Origin: an uncultured Chloroflexota bacterium
GTDB lineage: Bacteria > Chloroflexota > Limnocylindria > Limnocylindrales > CSP1-4
NCBI GenBank assembly: GCA_903822495.1
Contig: CAIJPD010000043.1
Coordinates: 1-64,000 of the forward strand
Length of the DNA: 64,000 nt
Direction: 5' to 3'
The first letter of the stretch is position 1. Every line of letters starts with the position of its first letter. A program made the position numbers and the translations under genes. A model generated the notes under the pieces. That model saw only the letters and a program-made list of their open reading frames with translations. It did not search any database and was not told where the DNA came from. Positions 17,909-32,819 of the stretch are shown piece after piece.

Positions 17909-19261
17909 CTAGTAGATGGGGGTGTCCGGACCCACGGCCTCGAGCCAGGCCTTGACGTCACCCATGAACCGCCCGACCTGGGCGCCATCCGTGGCGCGAT
18001 GGTCGAAGACCACCGGCACGTTCATCATGGAGCGGATCGCGATCACGTCACCCCGCGAGGTCTCCAGGACCACCGGCCGCTTCACGATCGCCTCGAGATT
18101 GACGATGGCAATCTCCGGCGTGTTGATGATGCTGCTGCTGAAGACGGAGCCAAACGACCCGGTGTTGTTGACCGTGATGGTCCCGCCCTGCAGGTCGGCC
18201 AGGCGAAGCTTGTTGGAGCGGGCGCGCTCGGCGAGGTCCACCACCGCGCGGTTCAGGCCGCTGATCGAGAGCTGGTCCGCATCCTGGATCACCGGGACGA
18301 TCAGTCCGTCGTCGACCGCGATGGCGATACCGACATTGACGCGCCGCTTCACCAGGAGCCCGCCCTCCGTCCAATGCGCGTTGATCCGGGGATGGCGGCG
18401 GAGTGCCTCCACCACGGCCTTGATGACGAACGGCACATAGCTGAGGTTCGCGCCTTCGCGGGCGCGGAACGCCGACTTGTTGGCTTCGCGAAGCGCCACC
18501 AGGCCAGTGACGTCCACCTCGACCATGGTCCCGGCGTGCGGGACGGTGCCCTTGCTCCGGGCCATGGCCGTGGCCACGCCCTTGCGCATCTGCGACCAGG
18601 CGATCAGCTGCTCGTTCTCGCCGGCGGCGAATGTCACCGGGGCGCCGGGCTGGGAGGCCGGGCGGGACGAAGACGGCGCGGGAGCGGGGGCGGCCGCCAT
18701 TGGTGCGGCGGGGGCCGGGGCGGCGGGCAGCGAACCGGTGGCGCGGGCGGCCAGGTAGGCCTCGACGTCGTCGCGGGTGAGGCGGCCGCCTCCGCCGGTA
18801 GCAGTGATCTGCTCGGGCGACAGGCCGTTCTCGCGCAGGAGGCGACGCACGGCGGGGCTCATGCGGGCGTCGGGATCGCCGGCGGCGGCCGCCGCGGCCG
18901 CGGCGGTGCTCGCCATGGCCGCGGGGGCTGGGGCTGCGGGGGCCGGGACGAGCGCGGCTGCGATCGGCGTGATCGGCACGAATGGCGCTGGTGCCGCCGG
19001 GATTGGGGCAGGAGCCGTGGCGCCGGCGGCCTCCTCGATCTCCGCGATCTCCGCGTTGTTCGGGACCGTCTCGCCTTCCTGGACCAGGATGGCGGTGAGC
19101 GTGCCCTCGAACGGCGACGGGACCTCGGCGTTGACCTTGTCGGTGATGACCTCCAGCAGCGCCTCGTACTTGGCTACGTGATCACCGGGCTTCTTGAGCC
19201 ACTTCCCGATTGTCCCCTCGGCCACGCTCTCGCCGAGCTGGGGCATCGTCACCTTGGCCAC
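17909..19261 (-). CDS. 2-oxoacid dehydrogenase E2 (dihydrolipoamide acyltransferase)
   Basis: A 450-aa E2. The lipoyl domain is at residues 1-75 with the lipoylated lysine in EVITDKVNAE (Lys42), followed by an Ala/Pro linker (~75-125), a peripheral-subunit-binding domain (SPAVRRLLRENGL...DVEAYLA, ~130-170) and the catalytic acyltransferase domain ending FDHRATDGAQVGRF, with His421 and Asp425 as the HxxxDG motif. The GTG at 19261 is chosen because AGGAGG lies 7 nt upstream and the lipoyl domain begins immediately. The partner E1 and E3 genes are 29 kb away on the same strand beyond the NRPS/PKS genes. Branched-chain versus pyruvate specificity cannot be settled here. Confidence 0.92.
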   Translation of the reverse strand: MAKVTMPQLGESVAEGTIGKWLKKPGDHVAKYEALLEVITDKVNAEVPSPFEGTLTAILVQEGETVPNNAEIAEIEEAAGATAPAPIPAAPAPFVPITPIAAALVPAPAAPAPAAMASTAAAAAAAAGDPDARMSPAVRRLLRENGLSPEQITATGGGGRLTRDDVEAYLAARATGSLPAAPAPAAPMAAAPAPAPSSSRPASQPGAPVTFAAGENEQLIAWSQMRKGVATAMARSKGTVPHAGTMVEVDVTGLVALREANKSAFRAREGANLSYVPFVIKAVVEALRRHPRINAHWTEGGLLVKRRVNVGIAIAVDDGLIVPVIQDADQLSISGLNRAVVDLAERARSNKLRLADLQGGTITVNNTGSFGSVFSSSIINTPEIAIVNLEAIVKRPVVLETSRGDVIAIRSMMNVPVVFDHRATDGAQVGRFMGDVKAWLEAVGPDTPIY

Positions 19262-19401
19262 GAAGAGACCTCCTGGGCGGATCGAACCTGCTGCTGGCGG
19301 CCGGGCCGGGCCCGGCGCCTCGTTGCGCGTAGTGTCGCCCATCCCCCGCCACTCCGCCAGCGCGACTCATCGAGGCGGGCCGCCCACCAGCATGACGCTC
19401 G

Positions 19402-19782
19402 TCAGCGCCCGCGCTTTGCCAGCTGCGGCGCGACGATCTCGCGATGTCGGGCCAGGACCGTGGCGGCCAGCGCGTCCAGCTCCGCGAGGAGGCGCTCGTC
19501 GACGGTGCTGAAGTTGAAGCACGACTTGCCCTGCATCCGCTTTGCGAGCTCGGGTGAGATCGAGGCCAGCAACTCCGGTCGCGCGTAGACGGTCATGAGG
19601 TAGAAACTGACGTAGCGCTTGCCCAGGCGGGTGCCCGCGACGAAGCCCCAGGGCTTGCCCACCGCCTCCGGCAGCTCAAGGACCGTGCCACTGTCGCCCT
19701 CCCGACTGGCGAACGACCCGCCGTGCCTGCGGAGGATCGCCCGCAGTCGCTCGTGGACATCCGGCAGGTCGGCTCCCGGCAT
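19402..19782 (-). CDS. DUF1801-like protein (126 aa)
   Basis: A small cytosolic protein resembling the DUF1801/YdhG family: GFVAGTRLGKRYVSFYLMTVY followed by a C-terminal LAKRMQGKSCFNFSTVDE segment. A ribosome binding site AGAGGAG lies 9 nt upstream of the ATG. The molecular function of the family is unknown. It lies between the EF-hand gene terminator and the E2 gene and probably has its own transcript. Confidence 0.65.
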   Translation of the reverse strand: MPGADLPDVHERLRAILRRHGGSFASREGDSGTVLELPEAVGKPWGFVAGTRLGKRYVSFYLMTVYARPELLASISPELAKRMQGKSCFNFSTVDERLLAELDALAATVLARHREIVAPQLAKRGR

Positions 19783-19850
19783 GGGACGCGCTCCTCTCTG
19801 CTGCAGGCCCCGGTGAAGAACCCCGGCCGATGATCGCCGTCGCGGAGAAC

Positions 19851-19879
19851 ACGAAGCCGGGCGCCAATGGCGCCCGGCT
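19851..19879 (-). terminator. Intrinsic-type terminator after the EF-hand gene
   Basis: On the minus strand an 11-bp perfect stem (AGCCGGGCGCC / GGCGCCCGGCT, positions 19879-19869 and 19865-19855) with a 3-nt loop is followed by TTCGTGTTCTC. It lies about 50 nt after the EF-hand stop and marks the likely end of the long biosynthetic transcript. Confidence 0.6.
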
Positions 19880-19930
19880 CCTGGTATCGCGCTACGCAGG
19901 TGCTGTCATCAGCACCGATGGGAACGTCGG

Positions 19931-20479
19931 TCAGAAGGGACCGTAGATGTAGTTCTCGGCGGCGTCGGGGTCCTCGCTGAACCAGAACGCCGCGCTGACC
20001 GCGATGACCTCCTCGCGACTGAGGAAGCCGTCGCCGTCCGTGTCGAACTTGGCGAAGTTGCCGGCCACGTCAACGTTCTTGTAGCCGTATGCCGCGATTC
20101 CGGCGTCGTACTCCCGGAGGGAGACCTTGCCGTCGTTGTCCGTGTCGAGGACGTCGACCAGGGCGCTGATGTACTTCTCGAGGGGGAACGCGCCGCCGCC
20201 GGCGCCCGCGGCGTCGTCGAGCGACGTCTGCCAGGCCGTCCATTCAGACGCGCTCACCCGTCCGTCGCGGCTGGTGTCGGCATGCTCGCGGATCTGGTTC
20301 CAGAGGGCGGTGGTCTCCGAGTCGAGCTTGGCCTTGCCGGCGGCGTCGATGGCCCCGGCCGCTGCCAGGCTGTCGGAGAAGCGGAGGTAGTCGGCGTGAT
20401 CGATGAATCCATCTCCGTCGACGTCGTAGGCATCGAACAGGTGAGCGACCTTGCGGGCTCGAAACTCCGAGAGTGCCAT
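19931..20479 (-). CDS. Calerythrin-like four-EF-hand protein
   Basis: A 182-aa acidic cytosolic protein with four EF-hand loops: DVDGDGFIDHAD (19-30), DTSRDGRVSASE (68-79), DTDNDGKVSLRE (112-123) and DTDGDGFLSREE (146-157). Loops 2-4 have the canonical Glu at position 12; loop 1 has Asp. Spacing and length match calerythrin-type bacterial sarcoplasmic-calcium-binding-like proteins, thought to act as Ca2+ buffers or sensors. The ATG at 20479 follows GGGAG. It starts 76 nt after the phosphopantetheinyl transferase and ends at a terminator, so it is probably the last gene of the biosynthetic transcript. A link to the product is untested. Confidence 0.88.
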   Translation of the reverse strand: MALSEFRARKVAHLFDAYDVDGDGFIDHADYLRFSDSLAAAGAIDAAGKAKLDSETTALWNQIREHADTSRDGRVSASEWTAWQTSLDDAAGAGGGAFPLEKYISALVDVLDTDNDGKVSLREYDAGIAAYGYKNVDVAGNFAKFDTDGDGFLSREEVIAVSAAFWFSEDPDAAENYIYGPF

Positions 20480-20555
20480 GAGGTCTCCCTGCGGTGCGGC
20501 GATACTGACGAGTCGCCAATGGCCGCAGTGTATCCGGAACGCCCGGTGACCCTGA

Positions 20556-21353
20556 TCAACCGGCCGCAAGCGTCATGTCAACGCCGTCCACCGACGACGG
20601 CTTGCCGGGTCCCTCCCAGCGAACCACGCGCCAGCCCGAGACCACCGCGCCACGCACGGCGACCGCCGCGTGGTAGCCGCGGTCCGGCCGGAACGCCACG
20701 CACCACCAGCGGCCCTGTCCCTCGGGCGCACGCATGGCCAGCAACTCGGCGGCGCCGGACGGATCGAGTCGGACGTCGAAGGCGTCGAGGGGCAGCTGGA
20801 GGCCCACCCCGATCGCCTTGACGACCGCCTCCTTGCGCGTCCACGCCGCCAGGAAACCGTCCAGGCGGTCCCCAGCGCACAGGCTCGCGAGCTGGTCCTG
20901 CTCGGCTGCGGAGAGCACCCGCCTCGCCAAGGCATCCAGGTCCGGGATCGGCCGGCGGAGCTCGATGTCCACGCCCACGTCGCCCGCGGCTGCGACGCCC
21001 ACCAGCGCGAGCTCGCCACCGTGGGCGAGGTTGAAGGACGGAGGCACGGGCGACAGGCCTTCCGCCAGGAACGGCTTGCCCTGGGGACCCGACTCGAATG
21101 CCAGCGCCTCGAGCGGGATGCCGGTGTAGCGCGAAAGGATGTCGCGGAGGGCGGCGTGGGCCACGATGTGGCGCCTCCGGTCTGCCTCGAAGGCGAACCG
21201 ATTCGCGGCCGCCAGCTCGGTCGCATCGAGCAGGCCGGCCAGGCCGGCCACCTGGTCATCGGGCAGGTCGAGCGCGACCAGCCAGGCGTGCAGCTGGGTG
21301 TGGACCGGCGAAGCGCTGGACGAAGGGGTGGCGGGTGCCCGGTCTGGCGTCAC
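20556..21353 (-). CDS. Sfp-type phosphopantetheinyl transferase
   Basis: A 265-aa enzyme that attaches the 4'-phosphopantetheine arm of CoA to carrier-domain serines. Conserved blocks are all visible: GPQGKPFL, PSFNLAHGGELA, the Mg-binding GVDIELRRP and the WTRKEAVVKAIGVGL signature. The two-lobed length (about 230-265 aa) is that of Sfp types, which modify NRPS/PKS carriers. Its start overlaps the type II thioesterase stop by 4 bp, so it is made together with the five megasynthase subunits it would activate. The C-terminus (ending VDMTLAAG) appears complete. Confidence 0.94.
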   Translation of the reverse strand: MTPDRAPATPSSSASPVHTQLHAWLVALDLPDDQVAGLAGLLDATELAAANRFAFEADRRRHIVAHAALRDILSRYTGIPLEALAFESGPQGKPFLAEGLSPVPPSFNLAHGGELALVGVAAAGDVGVDIELRRPIPDLDALARRVLSAAEQDQLASLCAGDRLDGFLAAWTRKEAVVKAIGVGLQLPLDAFDVRLDPSGAAELLAMRAPEGQGRWWCVAFRPDRGYHAAVAVRGAVVSGWRVVRWEGPGKPSSVDGVDMTLAAG

Positions 21354-22123
21354 GGCCCGCCGGCAGTCAGCCAGGGCGCGAGGTCACGCGCGATGGACGA
21401 GATCAGGAACGGCCGTGCTGACCGGACGAACAGGTGGTCGCCGGGGACCATCCGGCAGACAAACCGGCCGGTCGAGTGCGATCGCCAGGCCTCCAGTTCG
21501 GCGGGCAGCACCGTGGGGTCGTCGGTCCCGCCGAACGTTGAGATCGGGCACGCGAGCGGAGCCCCGGCCGCAAACGTGTACGTCTCCAGGATAGTCAGGT
21601 CGGCCCGCAGAGCCGGCAGGAGGAGGGCCCGGAGCTCGGCGTCGGCGGCGATCTCCGGGGGAATGGACCCGTAGCGGCGCTGGACGGCCGCAAGCAGCGC
21701 GAGGTCGGGCAGCCGATGCAGCTCGTCGCCGGCCGCGCGATGGTCGGGCGCGGGTGCGGCACCCGCGAACAGGTGGATCGGCATCGGGCCGCCCACCTCG
21801 CGCAGGGCCCGGACGAGCTCGAACGCGACGAGTGCCCCCATGCTGTGGCCATACACGGCAAATGGGCGGTCCAGGTAGGGGAGCAGCCGCGGCAGCAGGT
21901 TCGCCACGAGGTCGGCCATGCTCGTCACCGGTGCCTCGCGGAGGCGTCCCTCGCGGCCCGGCAGCGCCACGAGCCCCGCCTCGAGGCCCGCCGGGAGGTC
22001 GGTCAGCCAGGAGCGGTAGGCCGATGGGCCGCCGCCGGCGTGCGGGATCAGCACCAGTCGGCAACGGGGGTGCGGGTCGAGCCGCGGGCGAAGGACCCAC
22101 GGACCCGGCAGCGAGTCGCTCAC
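21350..22123 (-). CDS. Type II thioesterase
   Basis: A 257-aa GrsT/RifR-like alpha/beta hydrolase. LVLIPHAGGGPSAYR is the family opening, YGHSMGALVAFEL carries the nucleophile Ser94, GGTDDPTV the Asp and GDHLFV the His. These enzymes normally clear misprimed or stalled acyl groups from carrier domains. Because the last PKS subunit lacks any release domain, this protein may also catalyse product release. It overlaps its neighbours on both sides by 4 bp. Confidence 0.93.
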   Translation of the reverse strand: MSDSLPGPWVLRPRLDPHPRCRLVLIPHAGGGPSAYRSWLTDLPAGLEAGLVALPGREGRLREAPVTSMADLVANLLPRLLPYLDRPFAVYGHSMGALVAFELVRALREVGGPMPIHLFAGAAPAPDHRAAGDELHRLPDLALLAAVQRRYGSIPPEIAADAELRALLLPALRADLTILETYTFAAGAPLACPISTFGGTDDPTVLPAELEAWRSHSTGRFVCRMVPGDHLFVRSARPFLISSIARDLAPWLTAGGP

Positions 22124-25100
22124 TCGGACGATGGTTCGGTGGCGCCGGCGGCACGGCTCTCCCCCACCGCGCGGGTCTCATGCGCGGAGAGCAGCCCCGC
22201 GACCGTCCGCCGCGCGAACACCACGTTGGCCAGGCCGTTGATCGTCGGATCCTCGAACATCGCCGCCAGCGAGACGTCCGTCTCCAGCACCTTGCGCAGG
22301 CGCGACACGACCTGGGTCGCCAGCAGCGAGTGGCCGCCGAGGTCGTAGAAGTTGTCGTAGACGCCGATGGGTTCGATCCCCAGCATCTCCTGCCAGACGG
22401 CGGCGATCGCCTCCTCCGTGGGATTGCGTGGCGCCACGTAGGAGCGGGCCAGGGCGGGCCGCGCCTTGGCCTCGGGCGGGGCCTCCTCCCGTGGCCCTCG
22501 GACGGTCGCCAGCTGGACCCAGGTCCGGTAGCGCGCCTGGAGGTCCGTCGCGGAGATGGCCACCTGCGGGGCGTGGACGCCGAACAATCGCCCGAAGCAG
22601 GCCAGGCCCTCCTCGCGCGTGATCGCCGTGGGCATGATCCGCTCGACGAGGTTGTCGCGGATCAGGGTCATGATCCGTTCGTCGAGGGTCCACTCGAGGC
22701 GCCACGAGTCCCAGCTCTGGACCTGCCAGTCCCGGCCCGCCCGGCGGCCGCTCCACTGGGCAAACGTGGCCATGAACGCGCTGGCCGCCCCGAACGACAC
22801 GTACCCGACGCCCCCGAGGACCGACCCCAGAGAGCCCAGCGCGAGCCGCAGGTCCAGGTCCCGGTCCGCGGTGACGCTGTCGATCGCCAGCAGCCCGTGG
22901 GCCACAGCCACCAGGTTGCGCTCGCATTCCGCGGCGCCGCTGTCCGTGATGGTGTTGATGCGGCCCGCCGAGGACCCCGCGGCCGCATGAATGACGCCCC
23001 GGAGCGGGCCGTGCCTCCGTTCCGCCGCCTGGATCGCGGAGGCGATCGAGGCGGGCTGGTCCAGGCCGCATCCGACCACCTCCAGGGCCACGCCATGGTC
23101 CATGAGGACCTGGGCAGCCCGGACCCTGAGGCTCACGATGTGTTGAGGATCGTTCTCGGCGAGCCAGCGATCCCAGCGATCCCGGGGCGGCATGCTCGCG
23201 TCCTCGATGAAGAGGAGGGGCGTTCGCCAGGTGTCGGCGATGTGTTCCGCGAGGGCGAGGCCGATCCCGACCAGCCCACCCGACACGAGCAGGAGGCCAC
23301 CCTCCCGGATTGGCGCCGGGGGCGCGGCCTCGACCCGGATCGGCTCGTACGTCTGGACCCACCGGTGCGGGCCACGGAACGCGACGACCATGTCGTGGTC
23401 GACCACCGCGAGCTCCGCTACGAGGGATCCCACGAGCACCTCGGGCCGGGGCATGGCCGCCGGGTCCAGGTCGATCAGGCGGCAGGAGACGTTGTGATAC
23501 TCCTGCTGGATCACCTTCGCCTGGCCGACCAGCGTCCCGGGCTCGGGCCGCAACGGCTCCGCGCCCGTGATGTCGTGGAGCCCCGCCGTGAGCGACGTGA
23601 TGGTGATGGGCATGGTGATGTTGTGGCGACCCAGCGCACGCACGAGGTGGAGGACGGGATAGAACGAGCGCGCCTGAAAGGCGCGGAACGAGGCGATGTC
23701 CGGGGCCTGGTCCGGCGCCACCTCCACCCCGAGCGTCCAGCCCGCGATGACATGATCCGGCACCAGTCCCGAAGCCAGCAGGTCGCCGACCAGCGCGTTG
23801 TAGCCGGCCGGCGCCGCCGGATCCAGCGTCCAGGACCGGTCACCATCCCTGTGGAACGCGGCCCCCACGGCGACGCGAACCACGGCGTCCCCCGCCTCCG
23901 CGAGTCGCGTGGCCACGGCATCGACGACTGGATCGTCGGCCAGCACCAGCCAGGTCCGCGGCGGAACCGCCGTCCCCGGGGTGGCTGGGACCGGCGGGAG
24001 GATTCGCCGCCAGGACGGCACCGAGAACCAGTCCGCGATGTCCGGCCGCTTGCGCCCGGCGATGGCGCCGGGCAGGTCACCGGCGCCGAGGACCCCGTCG
24101 CGGTCGCGCGCGCCCGGGTCGGCGGTATCACCCGGTGACACCCAGTGGCGCTCGCGCTGGAACGGGTACGTCGGCAGCGGTACTCGCCGGCCCCCAGCCC
24201 GGCCGTCCGCGGCGACGACGCTGATGGCCGCGCCGGCCGTCCACAGCCGCGCCGCGGCCTCGCGGAGCTGCTCCAGCTCACCCGGCCCGCGATCGGTGGC
24301 CCCCATCGCCGCGACGGCCAGGGATTCGCGGCGGTGCTGGCGGACGAACGTCCCGAGGGCGCGCCCGGGGCCTACCTCCAGAAAGACGGCGTCGGGCTCG
24401 GCTCGAAGCACGGTCTCGATCCCCGGGCCGAAATGCACCGGCGCCCGGAGCTGGCGGCCCCAGTACGCCGGATCGATCGCCGCTTCGTCCTGCAGCCAAT
24501 CGCCGGTCAGGTTGGAGATGACACGCACGGCTGGCAGGTGGCGGGGCACGGCCGCCACGGCGGCGCTGAACGGGGCAACCGCACCGTCCATGAGCGCCGA
24601 GTGGAACGCGTGCGACGTGCGCAGGGGTCGATTGCCCACGCCATCGGCGTCGAGCCTGGCCCGCAGCGCGTCGATCGCCATCGCAGGGCCTGACACCACG
24701 CACAGGTCCGGGGCATTGAGCGCGGCGACGGTCAGCGAGGGCGCCAGGTCCGACTCCAGCTGGGCGGCCGGGAGGGCGACGGAGAGCATCGAGCCGGGAG
24801 GCTGCGACTGCATGAGCCGCCCGCGCTCCACCACCAGCCGCAACGCGTCGTCCGCGCTGAACACGCCGGCGACGCACGCCGCGACCAGCTCCCCCACGCT
24901 GTGGCCCAGCAGCACATCCGGGCGGAGGCCCCAGGCCTCCAGCTGGCGGGTGAGCGCCAGCTCGATGGCGAAGAGCACGGGCTGCGTCAGCCTGGTCTGG
25001 GCCAGCGCCTCGCCGGCAGCCACGGCATCCTCGCCGGTAGCGAAGAGCAGTCGGGGCACGTCGACGCCGACCAGGCGGCGAAGCTGGTCGAGCCGGAGAT

Positions 25101-26870
25101 CCAGCTCCTCGCGGAAGACCGGCAGGCTGGCGTGAAGCTCCCGGCCCATGCCCACCGCCTGGGCACCCTGGCCTGGGAACAGGAACACCACTGGCCGGCG
25201 GCCATGCGTGGCGCCCTCGAAGGGCATCGACGGCCCCTCACCCCGAAGGATCGCGGCCGCCTCCGCCGTGGTGGCCGCACGGAGCGCGAGTCGTTCGCCC
25301 AAGCCGGCTCGACCGGCCCACAGCGTGTGCGCCACGTCGTCGATCGACAGGTCGGGGCGTTCGGCGAGGTGGGCGCCCAGCCGCTCGCGGGCGGACGTGA
25401 GCGCGTCCTGGGTCCGGGCCGACAGCACCAGCGTGCGCCGGGGCGCCTGGGCCTGGGCCTGGGCCGAGGACACGGCGGGGCCTGCGGTCCGAGGTGCCTC
25501 CTCGATCACCACGTGCGCGTTGGTGCCGCCGATGCCCAGCGATGAGACGCCCGCGCGGCGCGGTGTGGCGCCGGCCGGCCACGGCTCGAGTCGCGTGACG
25601 ACGCGGAACGGGCTGGTCGCGAAGTCGATCCGCGGGTTGAGCGTGCTGACGTTGATCGTGGGCGGGATCTCGCGATGCTGGAGCGCGAGAATGGCCTTGA
25701 TGAGTCCGGCGGCGCCCGCGGCGGTGTTGAGGTGTCCGATGTTGGGCTTGAGAGAGCCCAACGCGCAGAAGCCGACATCCGGGGTGCCCGTGCGGAAGGC
25801 GCGCGTGAGCGCCTCCACTTCGATGGGGTCGCCGAGGGGGGTGCCCGTGCCGTGGGCTTCGACGAAGCCGATGTCCCGCGGCGATACACCCGCTGCGGCC
25901 AGCGCCTGGGCCACGACGGCGGCCTGGCCGTCGACGCTGGGCGCGGTGAAGCCGACCTTGAGCGACCCGTCGTTGTTCACGGCCGTGCCCTTGATCACCG
26001 CCCGGACGGTATCGCCGTCCCTGATGGCATCATCGAGCCGCTTGAGGACGACCAGCCCGCAGCCACTACCGAACACCGTCCCCCGGGCGTCGGCGTCGAA
26101 TGCACGGCAGTGGCCGTCGGGCGAGAGGATCGAACCCTCTTCGTACCGATACCCGGCCAGGTGCGGGACGATCACCGACGACCCTCCGGCCAGTGCCATG
26201 TCGCAATCGCCGGCGAGCAGGGCCTGGCGCGCGAGGTGGACTGCGACCAGCGACGTGGAGCACGCGGTCTGGACGTTGATGCTGGGGCCGGTGAGGTTCA
26301 GCTTGTAGGAGACCTGCGTCGCGGCGTAGTCCTTGTCGCCGTTCAGCAGCAGGGCGAGCTCGCCCGCGGACCGCACGACCCCGCGGTTGGTGAACAGGTT
26401 GTGGATCGCATAGCCGTTGAGGCCCACGCCCGCATAGATCCCGATCGCGCCCGGGTAGCGGCCCGGGTCGGTGCCGGCGTCCTCCAGTGCCTGCCAGCCG
26501 CACTCGAGCAGCAGGCGGCGCTGCGGATCCATCAGGCGGGCGTCGGCCGGGCTGATGTCGAAGAAGGCGGCGTCGAAGCGGTCGAAGTCGTCCAGGACCG
26601 GGGCTGCACGAACGTAGGCGGGATCGGCGAGATCGTCCGGGTCCACGCCGGCATCGAGCAGCTCCTGCTCGGACAGGCTCCGAATTGACTCCACGCCGGC
26701 CCGGAGGTTCGCCCAGAACGCGTCGACATCGGGCGCACCCGGGAACCGCCCGGCCATGCCGATCACGGCGATGTCGAGTTCGTCGGAAGCCTCGACCCGC
26801 GCCCGATCGCCTGCGCCGTTGTCCATCGCCTGGTGCTCCTGCTCTTCGCGCTGGTGGCCCTCGCCCGACA

Positions 26871-26874
<4 letters not shown>
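22120..26874 (-). CDS. Polyketide synthase KS-AT-(inactive KR)-PCP, last module
   Basis: 1584 aa. KS at residues ~33-460 with Cys205 (VQTACSTS), His341 (EAHGTGT) and His381. AT at ~562-850 with Ser659 (GHSVGE) and SHAFHS, a malonyl-type signature. A structural subdomain at ~945-1180 and a KR at ~1190-1420: the nucleotide-binding loop is SGGLVGIG, but the catalytic Tyr is replaced by Phe1361 and the following Asn by Ser1365 (Ser1348 is kept), so reduction is unlikely and the beta-keto group should stay. The carrier, with Ser1516 in LGGHSLLA, is of NRPS style. No thioesterase, reductase or condensation domain follows. The KS belongs to the sub-type shared with the KS directly after the NRPS module (NNDGxxKVxFTAPS). 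Alternative start: ATG at codon 17. Confidence 0.93.
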
Positions 26875-32811
<5,937 letters not shown>

Positions 32812-32819
<8 letters not shown>

